Origin: an uncultured Flavobacterium sp. | GTDB taxonomy: Bacteria > Bacteroidota > Bacteroidia > Flavobacteriales > Flavobacteriaceae | Length of the DNA: 64,000 bases | Direction of reading: 5' to 3' | Assembly: GCF_946478785.1 (NCBI RefSeq) | Contig: NZ_CAMLDD010000003.1 | Coordinates: 186,001-250,000, forward strand | Shown here: piece after piece, positions 35,233 through 45,581 of the stretch | How the letters are laid out: every line of letters starts with the position of its first letter | How positions within the stretch are numbered: position 1 is the stretch's first letter | Notes under the pieces: model-generated | Seen by the model: the letters and a program-made list of their open reading frames with translations, nothing else | Database searches by the model: none | Told to the model about the DNA's origin: nothing | Translations under genes and position numbers: made by a program

Positions 35233-36258
35233 ATGAAAACAGTAAGTATATATAACGATAAAATTAAAAATATATTTGAAGAGCTAACATCAGGTTTAGG
35301 AGGGAAAATAATTTTTGATTCTGATGAATACGCTTTAGAAGTCAGCAATAATTTTGCCAAAGGTACTATTGTCGGATCTTCATTCAGTGATTCTATTTCC
35401 TGCTTGCAATTTGATATGGTTTTTTCTGAGGATGTAAGAATCAGTATTGGAAATCCGAATATTTCACCAGTCTATTTTGCCTATTGTTCGAAAGGAAGTT
35501 TGTCACACAGTTTTGGAATTTCCGGAATTGAAAGAAAATTAAAGAAGTTTCAGACAGCGATAGTTTCATCTAAACAAAATGAAGATAATATTTTGTTTTT
35601 TGAGAAGAATACCAACACAAAAGTCACTTTGATTGTGGTAGGAACTCAAAATTCGGATTCACTTGAAAATAATTTTTTCAATCAAAAAGTAAAAGAAATA
35701 TTTTTAGAAAAGAACCTTTCAGGTAACTTTTTCTATGTAGGTTCTTATAATTTAAAAATAGCAGAGAAAATCGAGCAGTTGAACGCAGTTACCCAAACCG
35801 GAATTGTTCGCAATTTATTGAAAGAAGGCATATTGAAAATCATTTTGGCAATGGAAATTCAGCAGCACTCTGACGATATGAACAATTTTTCGAAAGAAAC
35901 AAACTGTCTTACATTAAAAGAAATGGAAGAAATAAAAAAGCTTTCAGACCTTATAAAGAAAACGCCGGAAGAGCAATTTACTATAAAATCACTCAGCAAG
36001 CTATCTGGATTGTCTCCAAACAAATTGCAGGAAGGTTTTAAAATGATTCATGACAGAACGGTAAATGACTTTATCACGCATATGCGAATTTTAAAAGCCG
36101 AGATTTTAATTAGAAATTCCGATTTAAATATCTCCGAAATTGTGTACTGCATTGGTTTTACCAGCAGAAGTTATTTTTCTAAAATCTTCAAGCAAAAATT
36201 TAACTGCAGTCCAAAGGAGTATAAGTTCAATCAGAATCAGCTGGCGATTACGGCTTAA
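35233..36258 (+). CDS. AraC-family transcriptional regulator
   Basis: 341 residues. The C-terminal HTH_18 domain (about 235-335) has two helix-turn-helix motifs: IKSLSKLSGLSPNKLQEGFK and ISEIVYCIGFTSRSYFSKIF, ending in FNCSPKEYK. The N-terminal 220 residues are an unrecognised sensor domain. No obvious target beside it; the glycosylase is divergent (159-base gap). Confidence 0.92.
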   Translation: MKTVSIYNDKIKNIFEELTSGLGGKIIFDSDEYALEVSNNFAKGTIVGSSFSDSISCLQFDMVFSEDVRISIGNPNISPVYFAYCSKGSLSHSFGISGIERKLKKFQTAIVSSKQNEDNILFFEKNTNTKVTLIVVGTQNSDSLENNFFNQKVKEIFLEKNLSGNFFYVGSYNLKIAEKIEQLNAVTQTGIVRNLLKEGILKIILAMEIQQHSDDMNNFSKETNCLTLKEMEEIKKLSDLIKKTPEEQFTIKSLSKLSGLSPNKLQEGFKMIHDRTVNDFITHMRILKAEILIRNSDLNISEIVYCIGFTSRSYFSKIFKQKFNCSPKEYKFNQNQLAITA

Positions 36259-36356
36259 TATACTTTTGGAGATAGATCTTCTACAAGAACAGTTTTTGAA
36301 AGGAAATAAAATAAGGAACATAAGATTCTCTTTGAAGAAAGTCAATTATAAAATAA

Positions 36357-36399
36357 ATGCTCTGGATTTTAGCTCTTATTAAGCTAAAATCCAGAGCAT
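36357..36399. terminator. Long hairpin after the AraC gene
   Basis: Perfect 18-bp arms beginning ATGCTCTGGATTT and ending AAATCCAGAGCAT, seven-base loop, then TTTTAC. Also positioned to stop minus-strand transcripts from the GH15 gene. Confidence 0.75.
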
Positions 36400-36458
36400 T
36401 TTACAATTAATCAAATTTTATCTATTTTATAAAACTTTGTTCCAAAATAAGCATTTTA

Positions 36459-38258
36459 TTAGCCAATAGCATCAAGCACAACTTCTTCATTAGTAACATT
36501 AGAAAGGTTGATAGCGGTTTCTATAAGAGCCAAATGTGAATAAGCCTGAGGGAAATTCCCCAAAAGTCTTTTGGTTTCAAAATCGATATCTTCACTAAAT
36601 AATCCTAAATGATTGCTATAGGAAAGCAGTTTTTTAAACAGTTTCTCCGCTTTTTTTGTTTCGCCAATTTTATACAGGCTGTTTATAAACCAAAAAGTAC
36701 AAATAGTAAACGAAGAAGATGGAAGACCAAAATCATCTTTGTTTTTATAACGGTACAAAAGCCCATCATTACTTAAATCACGTTCGATAGCTTTTACAGT
36801 AGCAATGTATTTTGGATCCATGGCGTCAATAAAACCATAGCTTTCCATTAAAAGTACAGAAGTATCAAGCTCATCTGAGCCATAAGACTGTGTAAAAGAC
36901 TGAACAGACTCTTTCCACGCATTTTTCATGATATCTTCTTTTATTTCGGCAGCTAAAGGTTCCCATTTCTCGGCTTTATATTTCTTGCCTAAAATTTTAG
37001 CAACTTTTATGGCTCTGTCGATGGCAGTCCAACATAGTATTTTAGAGAAAGTAAAATGTCTTTCTTCGGTTCTGAATTCCCAAATGCCTTTATCAGGTTC
37101 TTGCCAGTGCCTGCTGACAACCCAGACAATGCCTTTGGTTATATTCCAGAGTTCTTCACCATTTTCAGTATCATTGCTAAAGGTAATGAGCTGCTGATAA
37201 ATGACATCCATTAAAATCCCGTAAATATCATTTTGGCGCTGTGAATAGGCTGCATTTCCAATTCTGACAGGTTTACTGCCCATATATCCGCTAAGATGAT
37301 CCAGTGTTTCTTCTGTAAGTTTCTTTTCCTTATTGATGCCATACATGATTTGTAGTTTTTCATCTTTAGTAGGAGTCAGATCAACAATGAATTGCAGATA
37401 ATCTTTGGCCATTTTTTTATGTCCAAGTTCAGAAACTACTTTAACAACCATAGAAGCATCCCGTATCCAGCAGAAACGATAATCCCAATTTCGAACTTCG
37501 CCAATAGTTTCAGGAAGAGAAGTAGTAGCAGCTGCAAGGACAGCTCCGGTTTTTTCGTAACTTAAAAGTTTAAGTGTTATAGCGCTGCGTGAAATTTGCT
37601 CATTGTATTTTTTATATTCTGTTGTTTTATCATTCCATTCAAGCCAGTATGTTTTTGTCCGCTCAAATTCTAAATGGATTTTTGCCTGTGAGGGAATAAA
37701 TATTTTTTCATTATATCCCAGAAGCAAGAAACTATCTTTCTCGAGAATAATCTCGCTGCCATCTGCAATTTTTTGAAGGTCTAAATTGCTGTAGAGAAAA
37801 AGCGAATCAAATTTTGTACTTCCGGTAAGGCTGACAATATGGTCATTTTTTACAAAACTTACCGTTTTTCCGGATGCATATTCTAAACGAGGATTATAAA
37901 TAACTTTAAAAACAGGTTCTCCTGAAATCTTTTTTAAATAACGTATAATTTCCGGAGGTGCCTGATAACCACCTTTGTTTTTTCGGTAACGGGGCATAAA
38001 ATCATTAATTTCAAAGGCATCAGTACCGTTACTAAAAGTAGTTACCAGTATACTTGTATTCTCTATATATTTCTGGCTTACAGAATAATCATCGCTAGTG
38101 TGAATTTCGAAACTTCCTCCAATTTCTGAGTCTAAAATTTTTGCGAAAACTGATGAAGAATCAAATTCAGGAAGGCAGCACCATTCGATAGATCCTCTGT
38201 CTGAAATTAATGCTGCGCTTCGACAATTACCTATGATACCATAATTTAAGTTATTCAT
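36459..38258 (-). CDS. Glycoside hydrolase family 15 protein (trehalase or glucoamylase type)
   Basis: 599 residues, standard for bacterial GH15. The N-terminal beta-sandwich (about 1-210) is followed by an (alpha/alpha)6 barrel with RNWDYRFCWIRDASM and the general acid region GIWEFRTEERHFTFSK. The general base is the Glu in LFSEDID near 555. No signal peptide, so cytoplasmic. It diverges from the trehalose synthase gene, so trehalose hydrolysis is the favoured role over glucoamylase. Confidence 0.88.
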   Translation of the reverse strand: MNNLNYGIIGNCRSAALISDRGSIEWCCLPEFDSSSVFAKILDSEIGGSFEIHTSDDYSVSQKYIENTSILVTTFSNGTDAFEINDFMPRYRKNKGGYQAPPEIIRYLKKISGEPVFKVIYNPRLEYASGKTVSFVKNDHIVSLTGSTKFDSLFLYSNLDLQKIADGSEIILEKDSFLLLGYNEKIFIPSQAKIHLEFERTKTYWLEWNDKTTEYKKYNEQISRSAITLKLLSYEKTGAVLAAATTSLPETIGEVRNWDYRFCWIRDASMVVKVVSELGHKKMAKDYLQFIVDLTPTKDEKLQIMYGINKEKKLTEETLDHLSGYMGSKPVRIGNAAYSQRQNDIYGILMDVIYQQLITFSNDTENGEELWNITKGIVWVVSRHWQEPDKGIWEFRTEERHFTFSKILCWTAIDRAIKVAKILGKKYKAEKWEPLAAEIKEDIMKNAWKESVQSFTQSYGSDELDTSVLLMESYGFIDAMDPKYIATVKAIERDLSNDGLLYRYKNKDDFGLPSSSFTICTFWFINSLYKIGETKKAEKLFKKLLSYSNHLGLFSEDIDFETKRLLGNFPQAYSHLALIETAINLSNVTNEEVVLDAIG

Positions 38259-38340
38259 AAAGTTCTTCTTTTTTTTAGGTTAAAGTTTATTAATTATTTA
38301 AATTTACGAAAACAATGTTATTAATCCAATCATTTTTTTG

Positions 38341-40548
38341 ATGAATAAAACAATTATAGTTTCTAACAGACTACCCGTAGACCTAAAATTTGATAATGAA
38401 GAGCTAATTGTAAAACCCAGTATCGGCGGATTGGCTACTGGCATGAAATCAGTTCACTCTGAAGGTAACGGAATGTGGATAGGCTGGTCAGGACTCACAG
38501 AAGAAGAAATTGAATCCCATCAACAGGAAAAGGTAGACTTAGCACTGGCTAATGAAAAATGCATAAGGGTTCCTCTTACTGCATATGATATCGAAAATTA
38601 TTATTTTGGTTTCAGTAATAATGCTTTATGGCCGCTTTTTCATTACTTTCAGGCCTATACTGAATTTGAACATACGCACTGGGAATCCTATAAAGAGGTA
38701 AATCAGAAATTTGCCGATGTTGTGCTACAAAATGTAAATGATGGCGATACTGTATGGATACACGATTACCAGCTTTTATTGCTTCCGGAATTACTTAGAG
38801 AAAAAAGAGCCAATCTGACAATTGGTTTTTTTCTGCACATACCTTATCCATCGTTTGAACTTTTCAGAACCTGTCCGTGGCGGGACGAATTATTATACGG
38901 AATGCTCGGGGCCGACCTGATTGGTTTTCACTCCTATGACTATGTCCGGCATTTTATAAGTTCTGTGGCAAGAATTACTGGCCTTGAAGTTCGTTTTAAT
39001 GAAATATCTTATGGCGAAAGAACTATAAAAATAGATTCTTTCCCGATGGGGATAGATTATGATCGTTACCATAACGCAGCCCTTGAACATTCTTTGCGCC
39101 CTGATAAAACGAAATCAGAACTAATGCGCAATATTGAATTGCATAATTTATCTTCTATAGAGAGTAAAATTATTTTGTCTATTGACAGAATGGATTATAC
39201 CAAAGGTATCCCCAACCGTATAAAATCATTCGAATATTTTCTGAACAAATATCCGGAATACAAAGGAAAAGTGCGTTTAGTAATGCTGGCAGTTCCCTCC
39301 AGGGAAAATGTTCCGCAATACCAAAAACTGAAGCGGGAAACAGATGAGTTAGTTGGAAGAGTGAATGGCAGCCTTGCGACCGTAAACTGGACCCCAATAT
39401 GGTACTTCTACCGATCAATGCCTTTTGATGATCTTATTGATCTTTATATAGCTGCAGATGTAGCGCTTATTACACCTATCAGAGATGGTATGAATCTGGT
39501 TGCAAAAGAGTATGTTGCCACAAGAACTGATGGGACTGGTGTTTTGATATTAAGTGAAATGGCTGGAGCGGCCAAAGAAATGCACGAAGGACTATTGATT
39601 AACCCTAATAATTTTGAACAAATTGCAGATACTTTAAAGCATGCCTTAGAAATGCCTGCAGAAGAACAAAAAACAAGAATGGATGCTTTACAAGCCAGAA
39701 TTTCGCGTTATAACGTAGAAAGATGGGCCAAAGAATTTTTAAAATCCCTTTATGCTACTAAAATCCCTTTACCGCTTGCTATTACGAAAAAAATTGACAC
39801 TGATATAATACAGGAAATGTCACTAAAGTATAAGAATGCAAATAAAAGATTATTCCTGCTTGATTATGACGGAACATTAGTAGGATTTAAAAATATCCCA
39901 AACGAAGCCATGCCTGATCAGGAAATATATAATTTACTTGATGGAATTGCGGAAAAAGAGAATACAGAAGTTGTAATCATTAGTGGCCGTGACAGAAAAA
40001 CGCTTGAACATTGGTTTGGGCATAAGAACTATACCCTTATTACTGACCATGGAGTATGGCTGAGAAAAAAAGAAATGGATTGGGTTAGTCTTGAAAGTCT
40101 TAAAGGGGATTGGAAAGAAAATGTCAGACCAGTCCTGGAAACTTTTACAGATAGCACACCAGGAACTTTTATCGAAGAAAAAGAGTTCTCTCTGGCATGG
40201 CATTACAGAACGGCAGATGTAGATTTGGCTAATATAAGAATAATGGAACTTAAGCATGTTCTTACCAGACTTCTCGCTAATAATTCACTTTCGGTATTGG
40301 AAGGAAATAAAGTACTTGAAGTAAAAAGCAGTAATGTCAATAAAGGACGTGCCGCCGCACGACTTATTACAGATTATAATTATGATTTTATTGTTACGAT
40401 AGGAGACGACTGGACAGATGAATTCATGTTTCAGGAAGTTCCGGATGATTCTTATACCATAAAAGTTGGTAAAGGAAAAACAATAGCCAGATATTTCACA
40501 AGCGATACCCTTCAGGTACGTGAAATTTTAAGGGCTATTACTAAATAA
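38341..40548 (+). CDS. Bifunctional trehalose-6-phosphate synthase/phosphatase
   Basis: 735 residues. The start is the ATG at 38341; the preceding TTG adds one residue. The N-terminal GT20 synthase (1 to about 470) has WIHDYQLLLLPE, RMDYTKGIPNR and RDGMNLVAKEYVA. The C-terminal HAD phosphatase (about 500-735) has DYDGTL, ISGRD and GDDWTDEFMF. Makes trehalose from UDP-glucose and glucose-6-phosphate in one chain. Divergent from GH15 across 82 bases, pairing synthesis with breakdown. Confidence 0.95.
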   Translation: MNKTIIVSNRLPVDLKFDNEELIVKPSIGGLATGMKSVHSEGNGMWIGWSGLTEEEIESHQQEKVDLALANEKCIRVPLTAYDIENYYFGFSNNALWPLFHYFQAYTEFEHTHWESYKEVNQKFADVVLQNVNDGDTVWIHDYQLLLLPELLREKRANLTIGFFLHIPYPSFELFRTCPWRDELLYGMLGADLIGFHSYDYVRHFISSVARITGLEVRFNEISYGERTIKIDSFPMGIDYDRYHNAALEHSLRPDKTKSELMRNIELHNLSSIESKIILSIDRMDYTKGIPNRIKSFEYFLNKYPEYKGKVRLVMLAVPSRENVPQYQKLKRETDELVGRVNGSLATVNWTPIWYFYRSMPFDDLIDLYIAADVALITPIRDGMNLVAKEYVATRTDGTGVLILSEMAGAAKEMHEGLLINPNNFEQIADTLKHALEMPAEEQKTRMDALQARISRYNVERWAKEFLKSLYATKIPLPLAITKKIDTDIIQEMSLKYKNANKRLFLLDYDGTLVGFKNIPNEAMPDQEIYNLLDGIAEKENTEVVIISGRDRKTLEHWFGHKNYTLITDHGVWLRKKEMDWVSLESLKGDWKENVRPVLETFTDSTPGTFIEEKEFSLAWHYRTADVDLANIRIMELKHVLTRLLANNSLSVLEGNKVLEVKSSNVNKGRAAARLITDYNYDFIVTIGDDWTDEFMFQEVPDDSYTIKVGKGKTIARYFTSDTLQVREILRAITK

Positions 40549-40590
40549 ATGAATTTATAATTTTATAAATAGTGATAAAAATAAACTCAT

Positions 40591-40636
40591 TTAAGATCCT
40601 AATGTTTAATAAAGTTATTAAGCATTAGGATCTTAA
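40591..40636. terminator. Bidirectional terminator between TPS-TPP and the FAD oxidoreductase
   Basis: TTAAGATCCTAATG (40591-40604) pairs with CATTAGGATCTTAA (40623-40636), and the inner TTTAATAA/TTATTAAG continues the stem. Confidence 0.78.
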
Positions 40637-40639
40637 TAT

Positions 40640-41839
40640 TTATCTTCCAAATTTATAATATTCTAAATCCGGGTGTTTTTTATTATTGATAGAATCTAAA
40701 ATAGAATTCATACCGATAACGCTAAAAGTAATTCCGTTTCCGCCAAATCCCAAAATATAATGTTCGTTCCTGTCAGGATCTGGTTTTCCAAAGTAAGGCA
40801 GAGCATCTTTGGTTTCGCCAAAAGTACCTGCCCAGGAATAGTCTATTTTAAAATCAGTTTTTGGAAATTTTCTTTTAAAAATATTTAAAAGAAATCGTTC
40901 CTTTTTAGGCAGTAATTTATCCCTGCGTTTGGGATCTTTAAAATCTTCATCACCACCACCCATAATGATTCTATTGTCAGATGTTGCCCTGAAATACAAA
41001 TAGGGTTTAGAGGTATCCCAGAAAACAGCATTTTTAAAGGTATTGGATAATTCAGGAATACTCTCAGATGCAATGACATAGGTGCTTTTTAAATTAACGA
41101 TTTTTTCTGTAAGTGTTTCGATACTTTCATAACCGCTGCAATGTATTATGTGATTTGCTGTGATGCTGTAATTATTTTCAGTGTAGGCGATTAGTTTTCC
41201 TTTTTGTTTTTTAGTCGAAGCAATATTGGTACGATCTAAAATCTGCATTCCTTTCTTTTGGCAATAAATCAATAAATCCTGTGCAAGCCTGTATGGGTCC
41301 ATGACTGCTGCCGTTTTAGATTCTATGGCTGCAAGGGCATTTAATCCAAATTTTTCTAAGTCCCATTTTTCTAACCAGTTTACATCAAAGCCATGTTCTT
41401 TTCGTGTATTGAATTCATCTTTCAAAAATGGAACATCTTTTTTTAACGAGCAGAAATAAATGCTCTTTTTAAATTCAAACTGGCAGTCGCTTTTTATATC
41501 GTCAATAATTTTTCTCAAATCAAAAATGGCTTTTTTCCCATTTCTATAGCTATCAACGGCACAGTCTAAACCTCTTAAACTTATTAAGTCATGTAACGAT
41601 AAATCAATTTCATATTGCAAAAGGGCAGTACTTGCAGCAGTGCTTCCATTGCCAATATCGCGACGGTCGACCAGTATTACTTTTTTTCCTTCATTAATAA
41701 GTTTATAAGCTATTAACGCTCCTGTAATTCCGCCTCCAATAATTAAAATATCAGTTTCAATATCAGATTCAATTGATGGATAACTAATTTCCATCGCATG
41801 TTTTAGGGGCCAGAAACTTTCTGTTGAGCGTAATTTCAT
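40640..41839 (-). CDS. FAD-dependent oxidoreductase (DAO family)
   Basis: 399 residues. The dinucleotide-binding motif IIGGGITGALIAYKL is near 32-46, followed by VDRRDIGNGSTAAS, the usual FAD-ribityl segment. The C-terminus has GGNGITFS, which contacts the flavin tail. Fits the DAO/GlpO-type family that oxidises amino acids, amines or glycerol-like substrates. Unlinked to a recognisable pathway here; no membrane helix. Confidence 0.85.
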   Translation of the reverse strand: MKLRSTESFWPLKHAMEISYPSIESDIETDILIIGGGITGALIAYKLINEGKKVILVDRRDIGNGSTAASTALLQYEIDLSLHDLISLRGLDCAVDSYRNGKKAIFDLRKIIDDIKSDCQFEFKKSIYFCSLKKDVPFLKDEFNTRKEHGFDVNWLEKWDLEKFGLNALAAIESKTAAVMDPYRLAQDLLIYCQKKGMQILDRTNIASTKKQKGKLIAYTENNYSITANHIIHCSGYESIETLTEKIVNLKSTYVIASESIPELSNTFKNAVFWDTSKPYLYFRATSDNRIIMGGGDEDFKDPKRRDKLLPKKERFLLNIFKRKFPKTDFKIDYSWAGTFGETKDALPYFGKPDPDRNEHYILGFGGNGITFSVIGMNSILDSINNKKHPDLEYYKFGR

Positions 41840-41925
41840 TTTTATAATGGTTTTGTAGGTTGTGTTATTCTGTTTTTATCTTTTAAATATTGTTCTGATT
41901 TAAGGAGGATTTCAATATTTCTTAA

Positions 41926-44730
41926 TTATTTTTCCTTAACTCTTTCTTTTCGAACTACTTTATTGCTTTTTTCGTTGTAAACAGCATCGACTATTTCTTT
42001 TCCGGTTTTACTGAATACTTTTATTTTTGGATCTTCATGAGTCCCTGTAATTGTAATTGGAAAACCAACAATTCCAAATGGAGGAAGTCCTAATCGCATT
42101 CTTAAATCTAATAATCCGTTAAAACTGGTAGTTCCTTTTATAGTGGGTCTAAAACTGGCAACACTAAAAGTAAAAGGGTCAATATGTATCAGGTTATTAT
42201 CAATTTTAGATTTGATTTCAATACCTTTCATATCTGGATTATTTAAACGATCCTGACCTGTTTTAGAACTTATTCCGTCAAGTAATTTAAGCCCCTTAAC
42301 TTTTACATCACGTAAATTCAAGGTTCCTTCACCTTCGAGAGATGCGTAGATTGGACTCATATTGCCATCCAGATCACCTTTTATTTTATAATCTACAGAA
42401 ATAATTCCATATGCATTTTCTGCAGCAGTAACCATATCATGAAACATCGGAATTTCTTTATACGCTCTTTGTACATTAAAATCTTTGGCACGAAAATGAG
42501 CGTCAAAACGAGCAGATGTAGGAGTTTCATCTTTGTATGAAGCATCGATTATCAAGGCACAGTCAATAATGTTAAATACAGCATTGTCCAGATAAAAATT
42601 ACCGTTAGAAATACCTGTTTTTCCGTTAAGCTGATTAAAAACAATTCCGTTATATTCAACCTTATCTGCATTTGCAGTTAGGCTAACATCTAAGTTTTTA
42701 GGGATAATAACCACACCGCTCATTTTTGGATTATCTTCTTTGGCGTACTCAACTTCTAATTTACGGTCTGTATTTTCACCTTTTTCCAAAGCCATAAACT
42801 GATCAACATTGATCAGTTTGGATTTCATATTGAAATTACCTTTTAAAGTGCCTTTAGATTCCAGAAAATAATTGATCGTATTCAGGAGATATCCGTTAAT
42901 GTCAAAATCAGATTTTCCATAAGAAGCATAAAATTTCTCAAACCACATTTTCTCATTTTGAAACCTGAAGTTTCCCTGTTTGATAAAAAAGGCTTTCGGA
43001 AAAAGCTCTGATGTTGCCTTGATGTTTTTTAATAAAATGGTTCCTTTATTGTTTAGTTTGTCATATTGCCCTGTGGTGGCATAACTTTGTTTTCCCTTAA
43101 GTGAAAGATCAGCTTTGGCATAACCTGAAATATCCAAACCTTTTTTAGAAAAGACTTTGTAAATATTTCCAACATTCAGTTCTCCTTTTACTTTGGCGTT
43201 GTATGCCAAATCGCTAAAATCTGAAAGCGCTGCATTTACATAGACCGGATTCCCTTCAAATACAAAAGAAGCAGGAGCAACAGCTATAATCAAATCTTTG
43301 TAAGTACCGGCTTTGTTAAGCACATTTGCCACAAAAGTAATATTGGTAATGGGATTTGGATAGGAATCGGATTTTAACCAGCCATTATGCAGTGCAATTC
43401 CGCCCCGTGTTTTTGGAAATAATTTTTTAGAAGTACTAAAAGTTCCTTTTGCCTGAATATCAGTTCTCAGGGTTCCTTTTAAATCAAGAGTGTACAATCC
43501 TAAAGCGGCATCAAGCGTAGCAAGGTCAAGTGCGCCTTTTACACTTGCATCTACAACCATTTCGGTAAGTCCTCTGCTTCGTAAATAAGCATTGAAATAA
43601 TCTTTTTCGCCAACTTTAAATTTGAAAGTCCTTAAATTGACTAAAAGTTTTTCAACTTCAAGAGAAGGCATAATGGCATTCAGATTCATTTGGAAATCCG
43701 TTAGTGGGGCAGGAGCATTTTGATAATTGATCGCTCCTTCATTAATTTTTAAATTAAAGGCCAAATCCGGTTTTTGATTTTTAGAGACATTATAATTCCC
43801 TTTAAATGTAAAAAGAAGATCACTTTTTCCTGAAATTTCAGTTTCTTCAAGCCATGTTAAATATTCCGGGGGCATTACAGATAACAAATCTTCTACCGTA
43901 GTATTTTCTGATGCTGCCTTGATATTGATTTTATATCCGTCCCTTAAAATGGTAAAAAAACCGGTAAATTTTAAAGGTAATTTATTTATTTTTAACTCAT
44001 TTTTCTGAAGAATAAAAGAAAGAGCATTTGTATTGATTCGTGTTATTAGATCAGCACGTAATTCTTTTTTTCTAAGATATCCTGTTTTGCCATAATAGAA
44101 GTCAATATTATCAATTTTTGCATCGGTATTCAGGTCGAAAATATCTTCGCTTAAGTTTCCTTTTCCTATATAATTGAAACCTTTTGCATCAACTAGGATT
44201 TTAGCTGAACGATCATTATATTTTACATGGCAATCTTCAAAATCAATGCGCTCCAGACGAATTGCTGTTCCCTCGTCAGTAGCACTAGTGTCTTTTTTTA
44301 CATCCTCAGGAGCAATATAAATATTGTAATTGGCTTCTCCTTTTTGGTTGACCATTATATTTATATCCGCTTTTGAAACATATAGTTTGTTTATTTTTAC
44401 TTCATTATCGAATAATAATCTTTTTATATCAATTCCAAAAGCAACCTCTTTAGCTTTTAGTAACGTATCATTTTTAAAAGGGGCAGAGCCTGTTAGGGAT
44501 AAATCGTCCAGTGAAACCGTGAGTGAAGGAAAATGTGTAAAGAAAGAGAATTTGGATTTTGAAAATTCCACTTTGCTGTCTAGTCTTTCATTGGCAATTT
44601 TTTTGACTTCAGAAGCAACAGTTCCGGGAAAAAGCAGCGGAATCAAAAATAGTAATAGCAAAATAGATGCTATTACTATTCCTGAAATTTTTGCTGTTTT
44701 TATGGCAATATCTTTGAAATTAGAGTTCAT
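41926..44730 (-). CDS. AsmA-family membrane protein
   Basis: 934 residues. A single N-terminal membrane helix (about 13-34), then a long repetitive beta-strand region with an AsmA N-terminal domain and C-terminal AsmA-like end (GTTSFNGLLDLRMRLGLP). AsmA-like proteins form periplasm-spanning bridges that carry phospholipid between membranes. It follows mlaD by 15 bases, supporting a shared lipid-transport role with the Mla operon. It ends in a charged tail (RKERVKEK). Confidence 0.88.
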   Translation of the reverse strand: MNSNFKDIAIKTAKISGIVIASILLLLFLIPLLFPGTVASEVKKIANERLDSKVEFSKSKFSFFTHFPSLTVSLDDLSLTGSAPFKNDTLLKAKEVAFGIDIKRLLFDNEVKINKLYVSKADINIMVNQKGEANYNIYIAPEDVKKDTSATDEGTAIRLERIDFEDCHVKYNDRSAKILVDAKGFNYIGKGNLSEDIFDLNTDAKIDNIDFYYGKTGYLRKKELRADLITRINTNALSFILQKNELKINKLPLKFTGFFTILRDGYKINIKAASENTTVEDLLSVMPPEYLTWLEETEISGKSDLLFTFKGNYNVSKNQKPDLAFNLKINEGAINYQNAPAPLTDFQMNLNAIMPSLEVEKLLVNLRTFKFKVGEKDYFNAYLRSRGLTEMVVDASVKGALDLATLDAALGLYTLDLKGTLRTDIQAKGTFSTSKKLFPKTRGGIALHNGWLKSDSYPNPITNITFVANVLNKAGTYKDLIIAVAPASFVFEGNPVYVNAALSDFSDLAYNAKVKGELNVGNIYKVFSKKGLDISGYAKADLSLKGKQSYATTGQYDKLNNKGTILLKNIKATSELFPKAFFIKQGNFRFQNEKMWFEKFYASYGKSDFDINGYLLNTINYFLESKGTLKGNFNMKSKLINVDQFMALEKGENTDRKLEVEYAKEDNPKMSGVVIIPKNLDVSLTANADKVEYNGIVFNQLNGKTGISNGNFYLDNAVFNIIDCALIIDASYKDETPTSARFDAHFRAKDFNVQRAYKEIPMFHDMVTAAENAYGIISVDYKIKGDLDGNMSPIYASLEGEGTLNLRDVKVKGLKLLDGISSKTGQDRLNNPDMKGIEIKSKIDNNLIHIDPFTFSVASFRPTIKGTTSFNGLLDLRMRLGLPPFGIVGFPITITGTHEDPKIKVFSKTGKEIVDAVYNEKSNKVVRKERVKEK

Positions 44731-44745
44731 AGACGAGAATTTAAA

Positions 44746-45558
44746 CTATTTCTTTTTCTTAGCCTCCTCAGCTTTTTTAGCTTCTTCAGCCTTTTTCTTT
44801 TCCTCTTTTAACTTTTCTTCTTTTTCTTTTTCAGCCTTTTCCTGCTGTTCTTCCTTTTTTTCTTTGGCTTCTTCTATTTTCTCTTCTTTCTCTTTCTCTT
44901 TTTTCTTAAAGTAACCTCTTAAAAGAAAATTGCTTTTGGCTGCTTCCATGTTTTCACTGAAGCCTTTGGTTCCTTTTTCCAGATTTTCCATTGTTTTGTC
45001 CATAGCATCTGCCATTCCCGGATCACGTACCAGTCTGGCTAAAGCACCATTACCATTGTTCATGCTGTGACTAAATATGGCCAGCTCTTCTGAAATCACA
45101 CTTACATTATCCATACTTTTTTTGACACTTTTCATAATGTCATTCATTTCAATACCGCTTACTGATGCAATTTGTCCATTGTTATCAATTACAGTTTGTG
45201 ATTTTGTGCCTGGGTTAATCGTGAGTACTTTGTCGCCCATCAGTCCGTCAGAACCTATGCTTGCCCTTGCATCAGTTTTAATAAATTCGCGAACATCATC
45301 TTTAATGACCATTCCTACTACCACTGTAGAATCATTAACAAGCTGAATTTCATCTATAGTACCAATGTTGATTCCGGAAAATCGTACGTTGTTACCAACC
45401 TCCAGGCCGCTTACAGTTTTAAAGCTTGATGTAATGCGGAATGTAGCCCCAAAAAGATTTTTCTGTTTTCCAATAAAATAGACTGCCAGGACAAAAAGCA
45501 GTAAACCTATTGTTACAAACATTCCTAATTTCCAAGTATATCCAGATTGCTTATCCAT
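44746..45558 (-). CDS. mlaD: MlaD-type MCE-domain protein with charged C-terminal tail
   Basis: 270 residues. One N-terminal helix (about 10-28) and an MCE domain (about 37-112: SSFKTVSGLEVGNNVRFSGINIG). A helical part follows, then an extreme low-complexity Lys/Glu tail (about 215-270). MCE rings move phospholipids across the periplasm. The KE-rich tail is not part of the usual MlaD and may be a single helix reaching a partner. Between mlaF and asmA in one operon. Confidence 0.9.
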   Translation of the reverse strand: MDKQSGYTWKLGMFVTIGLLLFVLAVYFIGKQKNLFGATFRITSSFKTVSGLEVGNNVRFSGINIGTIDEIQLVNDSTVVVGMVIKDDVREFIKTDARASIGSDGLMGDKVLTINPGTKSQTVIDNNGQIASVSGIEMNDIMKSVKKSMDNVSVISEELAIFSHSMNNGNGALARLVRDPGMADAMDKTMENLEKGTKGFSENMEAAKSNFLLRGYFKKKEKEKEEKIEEAKEKKEEQQEKAEKEKEEKLKEEKKKAEEAKKAEEAKKKK

Positions 45559-45581
45559 GATTTTTGTTTTTGATTTTATTT

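Noticed and set aside
44330..44914. 194-codon plus-strand ORF opposite asmA/mlaD
   Set aside because: It is the antisense shadow of the Lys/Glu-rich mlaD tail (giving Ser/Phe runs) and of the asmA N-terminus.
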